NCBI GenBank assembly: GCA_963580285.1
Contig: OY757015.1
Coordinates: 133,866,029-133,930,028 of the forward strand
Reading direction: 5' to 3'
DNA: 64,000 bases
Source of the DNA: Lucinisca nassula
Lineage: Eukaryota > Mollusca > Bivalvia > Lucinida > Lucinidae
Every line of letters begins with the position of its first letter. Within the stretch, counting starts at the first letter, position 1. Positions 32,682 through 42,783 of this stretch are shown piece by piece. The notes below the pieces were generated by a model, which made no database searches, was not told the DNA's origin, and saw only the letters and a list, made by a program, of their open reading frames with translations. Both the position numbers and the translations under genes were made by a program.

Positions 32682-34270
32682 GTAGTAGTTGTAGTAGTAG
32701 GCGTAGTCGTAGAAGAAAAAGTTCAAGTGGTTGTAGTAGTTGTTGTTGCTGTAGTAGAAGTAGTACTGTAGTAGTAGTGCTAAAAGTTGTAGTATTGGTA
32801 GCAGTTGTTGTTGTAGTAGTAGAAATAATATTAGTTGTTGTAGTAGTAGAAGTAGTATATGTGGCAGTGGTAGTAGTAGCAGTAATAATATAAGTGGTAG
32901 TTCTACTACTACGACAACAACTACAACATCTAATACAACTATTATTTCTACTGTTACTGCTACTGCTATTACTACAACTACTAATACTACTACTCATCGG
33001 GGCTTGGAGAAGTATATTGGGTTGCATGGTGCTTCCACGCAGAGATGAAACTAAAACGACTACTGCTACTACTCATACAATTTTTACCTATACCACAACT
33101 TCAACTTTAACCAGTAGTGCTACTGAAATTTCTACGTCTACTACTGCTACTACAACGACTACTTCTACTACTGCTACTACTGCTGGACTTCTACTACTGC
33201 TTGTTCTTTTAATTATTGTTTTCCTACTAATAATTCTGTTACTGCTAATTTTACTTTCAATACCACTGCTGCTGCTACTCCTTCAATATCAGTATACCAC
33301 CGAAACTTCTACTTCTACTAGTGGTACTTCTACTACTGCTCCTCTACTTCTAGTACTACTACATGTACTTCTACTACTGCTACCATTACTGGACTTCTAC
33401 TACTGCTTGTTCTATTATTTATTGTACCATACTACTACTATTACTATTACTGCAGCTACTATAACAACCACTTCTACAATTGTTTAGTATAAGTTAAAGC
33501 CGCAGCGGTTACATTGGCAGCATAAGTAGTGGTAGTAGTAGTACTGGTAGTAGACTTTGTTGTTGTTGATGTTGTAGTAGTAGCAGCAGTAGTAGACCTA
33601 ATTATGGCAGAAATAATAGCACTACTGTTCCTACTACTACGTACTACAACAACAACTACTGCTATTTCTACTTCTACTGCTATTAATGCTACTACTTCTA
33701 CTACTACTACTACCACAACTACTACGCATTTTACTGTTAGCATTTCTACTTCTTCTATGACTTCCGCTTCTACTACTACTATTACCACTACTTCTACAAT
33801 TATATATCCCGGGCTTCTCCAGACTTTCGGATGAGTCTGTAAACCGAGGTCCGTCTCCGTATGACCTTAGCTGTTGGTGGGACGTAAAACTAAAACTCAC
33901 TCACTCACTCTACAATTATAACTACTTATACTTATACAACAACTACTACTATTACTTCTACTACTAAAATAATAGAAAAAATAATGATAAAAATAAAAAT
34001 TGTTCGACTGTTTATACTGCTGCAGCTACTACGATTATATCTACTACTACTACTGCAGCAGCTACTACTTCTACTACTATTACTTCTACTACTTCTGCTA
34101 CTACTGCTTTTATAACTACTACTACTACTTCTACTGCTATTACTATTATTATTTATTTAACTACTACTACTAATACGACGACTACTACTACTACTTCTAC
34201 TGTTACAACTGCAACTACTATGACAAAAAGTAGTAGTATTACTAGTTGTAGCAATACAAATAGTGCTAAA
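32682..34270. repeat. TAG/CTA satellite with embedded SINE pieces
   Basis: GTA-rich to ~32,890, ACT-rich to ~33,480, GTA-rich to ~33,600, ACT-rich to ~34,210. A SINE-like head lies at 32,996-33,050 and a tRNA-SINE tail (ACTTTCGGATGAGTCTGTAA...ACTCACTCACTC) at 33,806-33,908. 32,890-33,790 is the inverted copy of 22.07-23.2 kb. Confidence 0.88.
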
Positions 34271-34540
34271 AATAGTAGAGTGTGTGTGAGAATTTGGGTT
34301 TAACGTCGCTTTCAACAATTTTTCAGTCATATCACGACGGTGTCTGGTTGCGACAGGGAGCTCAATGCTCACTTTTATATAGCTGCCTCACTGAAGTATC
34401 ATGTCCCAGACACATTACACGATACCACACCCAGTCACATTATCCTGACACTGGGTAGACAAGTCCTAGCTCTACCCCGTGAATCCGAGTGCCAAGCGAG
34501 GAGCAGCTAGTACCATTTTTAACGACTTTGGTAAAAGAAG
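34271..34540. other. Unassigned non-satellite insert
   Basis: Starts GTGTGTGTGAGAATTTGGGT; contains CACTGAAGTATCATGTCCCA. Probably a fragment of an interspersed repeat. No coding support. Confidence 0.5.
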
Positions 34541-34785
34541 TAGTAGAAGTAGTTGTAGTAATAGTAGTAGTAGTAGTGGTAGTAGTAGTAGCAGTAGTAG
34601 TAGCTGCTATTGTAGAATTAGTAGTTGTTGTTACAGCTACAACTTCTACAAGTTTCATTTATGCTTATACTACTGCATGCCTGCAATTGCAATTAAAACT
34701 ACTATTACTTTTGCAACTACTACTATTACTACTACTACTACTAATAATAATAATAATAATAATAATAAAAATATTAATAATGGTT
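34541..34785. repeat. TAG then CTA satellite
   Basis: GTAGTAGTAG-rich to ~34,640, then ACT-rich and (AAT)n to ~34,780. Confidence 0.88.
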
Positions 34786-34792
34786 ATTGTCA

Positions 34793-34945
34793 GCCTCGAT
34801 AGCGCAAGTGGTTATCACGTTCGACTCATGATCGAGAGGTTGTGCGTTCGAATCCGGCACCCGGTATCGAGGTGTCTCCTTATGCAAGACACGTAATGAC
34901 ACTGCCTAACTTCACCCAGGTGTAAATGGGTAGCAGTGGTGTAAT
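34793..34945 (+). mobile_element. tRNA-like SINE, copy 1
   Basis: GCCTCGATAGCGCAAGTGGT ... GTGCGTTCGAATCC (box B) ... CCCGGTATCGAGGTGTCTCC ... CACGTAATGACACTG ... GGTGTAATAGTCACTG. The tRNA-like head has a CAT at the anticodon position. Read as a SINE because of its shared downstream body. Confidence 0.75.
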
Positions 34946-34992
34946 AGTCACTGCCTCTACTACTACTACTACTAATAATAATGCTAATTGTC

Positions 34993-35215
34993 AGCCTCGA
35001 TAGCGTAATGGTTAACGCGTTCAACTCATGATCGAGAGGTTGTGCGTTCGAATTCGGCACCCGGTATCGAGGTGTCTCCTTGTGCAAGACACGTAATGAC
35101 ACTGTGGTGCAATAGTCACTGACGCTCTCTCGCGCGTGTGAAAACATCCGGAATGAGTGTTCGAGAGCGATTAAATAAGCTTGCAGTTTCCATCGCAATT
35201 GAACTTAAATAAATT
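34993..35215 (+). mobile_element. tRNA-like SINE, copy 2
   Basis: The same head as 34,793 (GCCTCGATAGCGTAATGGTT, GTGCGTTCGAATTC) with a longer body (ACGCTCTCTCGCGCGTGTG ... GAGTGTTCGAGAGCG). Spaced ~200 bp from copy 1. Confidence 0.75.
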
Positions 35216-35900
35216 AGTATAAACTAATAATGGTTATGAAAATACGACTTCTACCAATAAGACAACAACACTACTACTGCTACAATGGCCTCTTCTACTC
35301 CAAACACTTCTACATCTTAAAGCACTACTACTACTATGATTGCTACTAATATTGTCATAGTCGCTACAACTATGGCTTCTACTGCTACTACTTCTACAAC
35401 TAGTATTACTACTGCTACTCCTACTTCCACTACCACTTCTAATGCTGATACTACTACCACTACTTCTTCTACTACTACTGCTTATTCTAATACTTATAAT
35501 ACTTCTACTATAACAACAGCAACAACAACTACTACTACTATTACTACTTCTTCTACAACAACAACTGCTACTACTTCTACTACTGCTACTACTTCTGCTA
35601 CTACTACAACTACTACTGCTACTTCTTATTCTAATACTACTACTTCTACAACAACAACTTCTACTACTTCTACTACTACGAAAACTACTATCACTACTAC
35701 TACTTCTGCTACTACTGTTACTATAACTCCAACTACTACTTCTACTACTATTACTACTATTAATACTTTTACTACTGCTACACTAATACTACTTATACTA
35801 CTCTTCTACTACTACTACTACAGTTACAACTGCTACTACTATGATCAAAGTAGTAGTAGTAGAAGTTGTAGAAATAGAAGTAGTAGTAGTAGTAGTTGTG

Positions 35901-35942
<42 letters not shown>

Positions 35943-36604
35943 ATAATAGTAGTAGTAGTAGTAGAAGCTGCTTTTATAGAGTTTGTAGTTGTTGTGACAG
36001 AAGTTTCACTAATGCTTATGCTACTGCACCTGCAATTGTAATTAAAACTACTATTTCATTTGCAACTACTAGTGCTACTACTTCAACTTCTACTACTTAT
36101 AACAACAATCATAAAAGTTATAATAATACGGATTCTACCAATAATACAACAACACTACTACTGCTACAATGGCTTCTTCTATTCCAAACACTTCTACATC
36201 TTAAAACACTAATACAAGTATAACTACTACTAATATTGTCATAATCGCTACAACTATGGCTTCTACTGCTACTACTTCTACTACTACTGCTACTTCTGCT
36301 ATTACCACTACCACTACTACTGTTGTTACTATCACTACTACTTCTACTACTACTACCTCTTCTGCTACTGCCACTTCTATTACTTCTGCAACAAAAACAA
36401 CAACAACAACAACGACTACTTCTACTACCATCAGTACTACTTCTACAACAACAACTTCTTCTACTACTTTTACTACTACGGAAACTACTACTACTACTAC
36501 TACTTCCAATCCTACTGCTGCTACTCCTACTAATGCTACTACTACTACTTCTTCTATTTTTACTACCACTGCTACTACTACTACTACTACTTCTATTTTT
36601 GCTT
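35216..36604. repeat. (CTA)n satellite
   Basis: ACT-rich to ~35,830, GTA-rich 35,840-35,960, ACT-rich to 36,600. Carries inverted copies of left-arm landmarks (CACCTGCAATTGTAATTAAA ~36,026). Confidence 0.9.
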
Positions 36605-37125
36605 CGCATGGTGCTTCCACGCAGAGCTGAAACCGACGAACGAGTACTGATAAACAGCTTAGAAGGACTAAGCCTTCCTATGCAAAGTAATGTGAGTCAG
36701 ACCGTTCAATGCATATAATTTGACGACAGGGCATCTCAGTGTCGGGTAAAAGTCCTACAAAAGTGTAAGCACGGCCCCGCCCATCGGGACTTGAAGAAAT
36801 AGATTGGGCTGCATGATGCTTCCACGCAGAGCTGAAACGACCGCACATGAGTACTGGTAAACTGCATAGAGGTTCTAAGCCTGCCCAAGAAAAGTGGTGC
36901 GAGTCGGACAGTCCATGCTGGTTTCTTTGGGCGGCGGGGCGTGAGATGTCATTTCATCTCAATGTTGGGTAAAAGTCCCACAAAACTGAAAGCAACGTCT
37001 CCAAAATGACCCACACAGAGTTGACGGGGACGTTAAATCTAAATCAATCAACAAACAAAACTGGAAGCAACATCTCCAAAATGACCTAAATAGTGTTGAC
37101 GGGAACGTTAAATCTCAATTCACCC
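36605..37125 (+). mobile_element. Two adjoining SINE-like copies (right-arm mirror of 18.3-18.87 kb)
   Basis: GCATGGTGCTTCCACGCAGA ... GGCATCTCAGTGTCGGGTAA, then GGACTTGAAGAAATAGATTG ... CATTTCATCTCAATGTTGGG ... GACGGGAACGTTAAATCTCA. Confidence 0.86.
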
Positions 37126-37476
37126 AAAGAAACTACTACTATTACTACTTCTGCTACTACTACTACTGCTGCTGCATATGTTACTGCACCTACTACGATT
37201 ATAACCGCTACTACTACTGCAACTACTACTACTTCAATACCTACTACTTCTACTACTATTGCTACTTCTTCTACTGCTACAACTACTACTACAACTAGTT
37301 ATACTTGTACTTCTATGCTACAACTACTACTACTAATAATAATAACGAGAATGATAAGACTGCTTATGCTACTGCACCTATTACAATTATATCTCCTACT
37401 ACTACTGCAACTGCTACTTCTACTACTATTACTACTACTACTTCAGCTGTTACTGCTTCTGCTTCTGCTACTACTG

Positions 37477-37538
<62 letters not shown>

Positions 37539-37600
37539 GCTGCTTGTTCTGCAATAACAATTACTACTACTACAACTACTTTTACCAGTGACTGTAGTAG
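37126..37600. repeat. (CTA)n satellite
   Basis: ACT-rich, with a long pure ACT run at ~37,470-37,540. Confidence 0.92.
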
Positions 37601-38164
37601 ATAAAGATGAAGTAGTGGTTACAGAGGTAGCGTGAATAGTGGCGGTAGTAGTTTTGTTTGTATCGGAGTCTAACAGTCCAGTCAACACTGTTTTAGGTCA
37701 TTTTTGAGCCAGTCAGTTTTCCTATCCACGCTTTTCCTGGGCAGGCTTATATAGCTGTAGTTGTTATGGCACATATAATAGTGGTATTAATAGTGGTATT
37801 TAAACTTATAGTGGTAGTGGTAGTAGGCCCGTATCCATTTTACCTTAGTTTGTGAAACTTACAACTAAAACGCACTCCGCACAAACATACATGCATCTGC
37901 CTGCGCTTCCGCGCAGTATTTACGTACATTCTTATTCTTTGCTTGAATAACACAAGACATTACGAAAACACGCCTTTTCAGATATACTGGAAAATTTTAC
38001 AACCCAGAAACGGAATGTTTCGGATTTCTTTTTTCAGACAAAAACGAATGAGTTTGCCCACGCACCTTAACCCCCCCCCCCCCCAATCCCCAACACACAC
38101 ACTTTTTCTTTAATAGGAAACAGGAAACATTCTTTCGAAATAATAAAGCTTTTCGAGTTATCTG
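37601..38164. other. Right-arm unique DNA, SINE 3' fragment, C-rich tract
   Basis: A minus-sense tRNA-SINE fragment lies at 37,655-37,750. The remainder mirrors 17,466-17,900. A C15 run lies at ~38,070-38,085. Confidence 0.65.
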
Positions 38165-38465
38165 TTTGTTTGTTTGAGTTGAAGTTGTACGTCCCCGTCA
38201 ACACTATTTAAGTCATTTTGGAGACGTTGCTTCCGATTTTGTGGGATTTTACACGACATTGAGATGAAATGACATCTCAAGCCCTACCGCCAATAGAAAC
38301 CGCGGGGGTTTAAGGAGTGGTCCGACTCGCATCACTTTTCATGGGCATGCTTAGACCTAAGCTGTTTACCTGTGCTCAAGTTCGGTCGGTTTCAACTCTG
38401 CGCGGAAGCACTGTGTAGCCCATTTTATTTCTCCAGGCCCCGATGGGCGGGGGCGATTCGAGTCA
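38165..38465 (-). mobile_element. SINE-like repeat (right-arm mirror of 17.1 kb)
   Basis: TTTGTTTGAGTTGAAGTTGT ... GACATTGAGATGAAATGACA ... GGCCCCGATGGGCGGGGGCG. Without the 42-bp hairpin, it represents the ancestral head. Confidence 0.86.
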
Positions 38466-38489
38466 TCTTCATCATGCGTATTTGCAACC

Positions 38490-38750
38490 CTTGAAGACCA
38501 AACCATACATAAAGAAAATCGGGGATAAACAAGGGTATACTTTATTTTTGTCAAGTCTGCTCCAAAACATAGATTGTGGGTACTCGTTAGAACCGCTTCA
38601 GCTAAAGAGTACTAAAGAGTACCAACAATCTATGTTTTCAGCAAAAATAAGGAAAATAATATATACCCCAATAAACCCAAGTTTCACAAAATGAAATGGG
38701 GTTTCTGGGGGTCAAACATATGTAGGCGTGTATTCTTGATGCTTCAACAT
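38490..38750. repeat. Foldback repeat, right-arm copy
   Basis: AATCGGGGATAAACAAGGGT ... ATAGATTGTGGGTACTCGTT ... GGGGGTCAAACATATGTAGG; mirror of 16,855-17,105. Confidence 0.85.
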
Positions 38751-39029
38751 TGTATATCTGGAACTAAACCCCACATGATAAAATGCAAAACATTTTATTA
38801 TACGCTTAGTTAAATTTTAATATGTCAAATCAGACTGATTATCCCGTGATTTTTTCAAGGGTGCAATAAACGCTCTTGATTCTCGTGAAAATTTGAAATT
38901 ATTGAGTGTTTACACAGCATGAATTGGACAGGTATATCAAAGACGCCGCAAGAAAGATAAGAGCCTTATCCAAAAAATGTGGATATGTAAGCGGCATTTT
39001 GATTGGATAATTGGAAAATTAGAAATAGC

Positions 39030-39275
39030 GGTCTACTTGCATTTACGGGTAGACCTGCATTTTACGGGTACACTCCTATTTTTACGGGTATACCCGCATT
39101 TTAAGATGCGGGTACACCCGTAAATTTAGGGGTGTACCCGCAAATATAGGGGTGTACCCGTAAAATGCAGGTCTACCCGTAAAATGCGGGTAGACCACTA
39201 AATGCGGGTGTACCTGCAAATTTACGGGTACACCCGCATTTGAAATAGGGGTGTACCTGCAAATTTAGGGGTAAT
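39030..39275. repeat. ~20-bp GGTRTACC dyad array, right arm
   Basis: Inverted counterpart of 15,970-16,258. GGGTGTACC and GGTCTACC units at ~19-21-bp intervals. Slightly different unit order shows independent change since duplication. Confidence 0.9.
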
Positions 39276-39635
39276 ACAGTAGAATGCTTGGTTGTTGTAT
39301 AAGAAAGGTACAACTACCAAACCACATTTCCTGGGTACATGATAAGCGGTTAACCAGTAAGTTAATATTCTTTCGCTGGAAACTGACAAATGCCCTTCTT
39401 GAACCAACGGAAGGGATCGAGAGAATGACTGTAGAAAAGATCAAGCCGGTCAGTTTACCAAACCACACTTCCTGGGCAGGCTTATGTACTGAGTTCAAAA
39501 GCAGTTAACCACTACCGTGCCGGTCAGTCTGATTACCCAAGGACACCGAAATACACCGGCAGACACCTTTGTATCGTTTAATCGTTTGCCGGGTCTTGTC
39601 CATCATCTGTTTCGGTTTCAAAACTTTGGGGTTGA

Positions 39636-39677
39636 GACACACTGATGAAGATTAAATATCAGAAAGGCCTCTGTGTC
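39636..39677 (+). ncRNA. Candidate degenerate hammerhead motif
   Basis: Stem I GACACA/TGTGTC brackets CTGATGA, a weak stem II (GAT-TAAAT-ATC with a flanking A-A) and GAAA. The second copy at 40,189-40,230 has GGCACA/TGTGTC, so stem I pairing is preserved through a G-U change. The conserved first base pair of stem II is missing, so confidence is low. Confidence 0.35.
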
Positions 39678-40188
39678 ACAAAATCTGGTATAGTTACGCC
39701 TCAATTGCAACCACTGGGTCGATATCTCTGATGGTTTTTGATTCGTTCGCCCCCGAGGGTATCATCTGCTCAGTATCAGTTCTTTAGTGCTGAGGTTGAT
39801 AATGCGGGGTTAACGTCAGTACTCATGTAATGATTTAAATAACTATATTATATCTGTAATTTTTGCAGTATAAATTCTAATTTTTCTAAAACTAAGACTG
39901 ACTTGTCAGCTGAGACATGTATCTTAGCGGATTTGGGTGCCACTTTTTGTTATATTTTAAATTTTGCAAGCCTCGCTACTTTGGACATCTCCTTCCTGAG
40001 TGGGCCATGTTTGCTGATGTTGGCTCGATGGGGGAGCCTATAAGGCCTGGGGGTAGGCGTCTCTTGCCTGATGCCTCCTGTTGACCTGTCTCATGAGCTA
40101 CGTCGGTCGGTGTGTGCTCGGAGGGGGGTGTGCTGTGTTTGCCGTGTTTTGTCCATCATCCGTTTCGGTTTCAAAACTTTGGGGTTGA

Positions 40189-40230
40189 GGCACACTGATG
40201 AAGATTAAATATCAGAAAAGCCTCTGTGTC
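40189..40230 (+). ncRNA. Candidate degenerate hammerhead motif, second copy
   Basis: Same layout as 39,636-39,677 with one changed stem I base that still pairs. Low confidence for the same reason. Confidence 0.35.
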
Positions 40231-40787
40231 ATTAAATTTGGTATAGTTCCGCCTTAATTAATACCTTTGATTAAAAGAGATAATGCCTAATTATAGATAT
40301 AAAGAGTTAAAAATTAACCAAATTTGGAATTTCCAAACCTCTAAAATCGAAAGTAGCATAGTATAATCGACACCCAGATACATTTATTTCTGCTCTTTAA
40401 TTTTATGTCGATTTTATTTATCGTAGAAGTTATGTGCATGAAAACTCGTACGTATTGATGGGTCCGAGATGAAAAGGCTATAAACTTTTGAACACAATAA
40501 TTCGAACTTTGCAAGTAACAAAATGAGCAAGTATATATCATCATTTCTCGTTAAAGTATCAAAACTGTATACATTAAACTGAATATTTTATATCATTGTA
40601 CCATGATAGGCTCATACTCTTATACAAAGGTCTAATGGGTGCTGCCCAGCATTCCAACAGATGACCTTGTTCCCACAGCTAGGCAATGTGGAAAGCACCA
40701 TTCAATGGCGTTTCAAACACTTACTGCAAATAAAAATCTAAAATGAGATCCTTTAAGAGCAATGAAAACATCCATAAGAAAGAAGAT

Positions 40788-40833
40788 GGGTCATACTACG
40801 TAGTTTCGGCTAATAAAGCCTCATCAGTGACCC
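40788..40833 (-). ncRNA. Type I hammerhead ribozyme (unit 1)
   Basis: Identical in sequence to 20,565-20,610 on the minus strand: GGGTCA/TGACCC stem I, CTGATGA, GGCT/AGCC stem II, GAAA, CTACGTAG stem III, and GTA at the predicted scissile site. Confidence 0.9.
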
Positions 40834-41170
40834 TGTAATGATCCGGCAAAGAAAGCCAGAGGAAACATACTGCAATTTTGCGAATTTCGAATAGGCAGTC
40901 GGTTCAAAGACTGATATAAATCAAAATTGGGTCCAAATAATTAAAAACCTGTCTAGAATATGAGTCTAAACCAATAATTTATTTCTGATTTCTCAGAACA
41001 TTCACGCTGATCTCAAAGGACCAAAAGTAAAATATAAACTGCACAATGGTTGATGTACGGGGAGACGTTTTACGGCCGCCACACGGCACAACACCAGCTG
41101 CAGTGAAGGCAAATAAAAATCTAAAATGAGATCCTTTAAGAGCAATGAAAACATCCATAAGAAAGAAGAT

Positions 41171-41216
41171 GGGTCATACTACGTAGTTTCGGCTAATAAA
41201 GCCTCATCAGTGACCC
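41171..41216 (-). ncRNA. Type I hammerhead ribozyme (unit 2)
   Basis: Exact repeat of the unit 1 ribozyme, 383 bp downstream. Two sites in one transcript would release a single unit-length RNA. That outcome is inferred from known retrozymes. Confidence 0.9.
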
Positions 41217-41926
41217 TGTAATGATCCGGCAAAGAAAGCCAGAGGAAACATACTGTAATTTTGCGAATTTCGAATAGGCAGTCGGTTCAAAGACTGATAT
41301 AAATCAAAATTGGGTCCAAATAATTAAAAACCTGTCTAGAAGATGAGTCTAAACCAATAATTTATTTCTGATTTCTCAGAACATTCACGCTGATCTCAAA
41401 GGACCAAAAGTAAAATATAAACTGCACAATGGTTGATGTACGGGGAGACGCAAGAACTGACATTTATAAAGAATCGTTCTTCCCCCGAACCATTAGAGAT
41501 TGGAATGCCCTTCTCGATTCGATTATTTCGACAGCTGAAGGTGCTGAGGATTGTGTAGCTAACATTACCTCTTTGGTTAGAGCTAGGGACTAACTTCCCA
41601 TATCACAGGTCCTGGTATATGAATGTCATTTGACGTGTCACCAGTAATAATTCTGATTCTGTTTCTGATTCTAAATCATATTACATTTTTTTCATCATCC
41701 ATCCATCCACCCGTCCGTCCATTTATCAAGGTTCCGAGCATATAATCTAATTAATAGCTGCCAGTGACCTGTAATGCTGCCTGTGCTAACACCTGCTTGT
41801 TAACTGATTAACACACCGCTAAATCCTTCATGGCGAAGCCTCTGTGGTGTAGTGGCTATGCTACTCGCCTGATAAACCAGGGATTGCAGGATCGATCCCG
41901 GACTTCTCCAAACTTTCGGATGAGTC

Positions 41927-42147
41927 TTTAAACTGCCCTACATCATAGTGTAGATTATATTTTCTTGTCCTTTGGGATAATTGATTCCATTGTGGAATTC
42001 TGAAAAATAGCTGAGGGTCACTGATGAGGCCTAATTGGCCGAAACTAGCTAGTCTGGCCCAGAAAACTTGAACACTTCATATTTTCCAGTTCAGTGGTGT
42101 ATTCTTTGCTTCCAAAGGATAACTCTTTTATAGAACATATTTAAACT
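41927..42147 (+). mobile_element. 205-bp hammerhead-ribozyme repeat with 8-bp TSD
   Basis: The insert 41,935-42,139 is flanked by TTTAAACT (41,927-41,934; 42,140-42,147). It is one monomer of the ~200-bp family seen at 28,137 and carries the ribozyme at 42,015-42,060. Confidence 0.92.
42015..42060 (+). ncRNA. Type I hammerhead ribozyme, canonical GUC site
   Basis: Stem I GGGTCA/TGGCCC (one G-U), CTGATGA, stem II GGCC-TAATT-GGCC, GAAA, stem III CTAGCTAG, then the cleavage triplet GTC. It differs from the 373-bp-family ribozymes in both helices, with pairing kept. Confidence 0.93.
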
Positions 42148-42214
42148 GAGATCCCGTCTCCGTATGACCTTAGCTGTTGGTGGGACGTAAACTGAAATAC
42201 ACTCACTCTATCAT

Positions 42215-42475
42215 TCAAGGCAAATAATCCGTTTAACATCTAGATAACACTTAAACGCATGCTTGTTGATAGATGACATCTCAAGTCCAGTCGCCCAATG
42301 AAGCCAATGAGGTTTATGGGCATGGACGGTCCAACTCGCATCGCTTTGCCTGGGTGGGCTTGGATCCTCTGGGCTGTTTGTCAGCGCTCGTGTGTGGTCG
42401 GTTTCGGCTCTGCGTGGAAGTGTCATGCGGCCCATCCGTTTCTTCTGGCTCCGATGGGTGGGGACCGATTTACAG
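42215..42475 (-). mobile_element. SINE-like repeat (CAAA family), truncated
   Basis: GACATCTCAAGTCCAGTCGC ... CTGGGTGGGCTTGGATCCTC ... GCTCTGCGTGGAAGTGTCAT ... GCTCCGATGGGTGGGGACCG. Confidence 0.85.
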
Positions 42476-42481
42476 ATCTAG

Positions 42482-42783
42482 ATGAGAATATGTAAGACAT
42501 GGTATGTCCCGTTCAACCATATGTATTGTAATGTATGTCTTTTCCCTTTCGTTCTCTCCATTTGTTCTCTGTACACGACTTTCTCTCTCTCTCTGAAACC
42601 TTTATTCCCCCTACCCCACCTATCCCCACTCCCCAGGTATCAAAGCGCACAATTTCTTAATACTCTTTGTTACCCCTTGCCAGTATACGTGCACATGCTC
42701 ATTTATATTTCTATTGTATATTAACTTTATGTCATGTATTGACCTGAGTTGAAAGAAATAAAGTTGATAGTAGTAGTAGTAGA
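42482..42783 (+). other. Retroposon-like 3' end with AATAAA and (TAG)n tail
   Basis: An untranslated-looking segment ends TTGAAAGAAATAAAGTTGAT followed by a (AGT)n run. A short microsatellite tail after a polyadenylation-like motif is typical of LINE 3' ends. No ORF is attached. Confidence 0.55.

Larger units (their letters stand above)
28360..39275. repeat. Right arm of giant inverted repeat
   Basis: It mirrors 16.0-25.0 kb (block pairs listed for the left arm), with a mariner, a 29.6-kb tandem-repeat element and tRNA-like SINEs as extra material. Order and orientation of the single-copy landmarks are fully inverted. Confidence 0.85.
39276..40602. other. Mixed interspersed fragments with two hammerhead-like motifs
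   Basis: 39,300-39,500 holds SINE-like pieces (CTTCCTGGGCAGGCTTATG). A ~120-bp segment (GTTTCGGTTTCAAAACTTTG ... GCCTCTGTGTCA) occurs at ~39,590 and ~40,140 and contains a CTGATGA...GAAA motif. No gene. Confidence 0.6.
40740..41449 (-). mobile_element. Tandem hammerhead-ribozyme repeat (retrozyme-like), 373-bp unit x1.9
   Basis: Units start at 40,738 and 41,111 (landmark AAATAAAAATCTAAAATGAG) and are almost identical. They are inserted between LINE codons, with GCAA on both sides (40,736-40,739; 41,450-41,453). Each unit has one complete hammerhead. There is no protein coding. Dimeric, ribozyme-bearing non-autonomous units are what animal retrozymes look like. Confidence 0.9.
40603..41593 (+). 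pseudogene. LINE ORF2 C-terminus, interrupted by ribozyme repeat
   Basis: Before the insertion (to 40,739) one frame reads IPTDDLVPTARQCGKHHSMA then FQTLTA. After it (from 41,450) the frame continues ARTDIYKESFFPRTIRDWNA and ends RARD-TAA at 41,591-41,593. The SFFPRTxRDWNAL motif is the common C-terminal signature of many animal LINE reverse transcriptases. A 3' end with a TTCTGATTCTG-type tail follows to ~41,690. Only the last ~80 residues are present. The clade is not assigned. Confidence 0.85.
41838..42209 (+). mobile_element. tRNA-derived SINE split by a ribozyme repeat
   Basis: The head GCCTCTGTGGTGTAGTGGC (box A-like) and GGATCGATCCC (box B) continue to ACTTTCGGATGAGTCTTTAA, then break at 41,934. 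The body resumes at 42,140 (TTTAAACTGAGATCCCGTCT) to ACTCACTC. Fragments of the same SINE lie at 9543 and 33,806. Confidence 0.9.

Noticed and set aside
20220..37600. Many long open frames rich in Val, Ser, Thr or Leu (for example near 21,000, 22,000, 25,400, 26,100, 35,336)
   Set aside because: They are the readable frames of (TAG)n/(CTA)n satellite. All three phases on a strand give homopolymer-like peptides and no domain is present.
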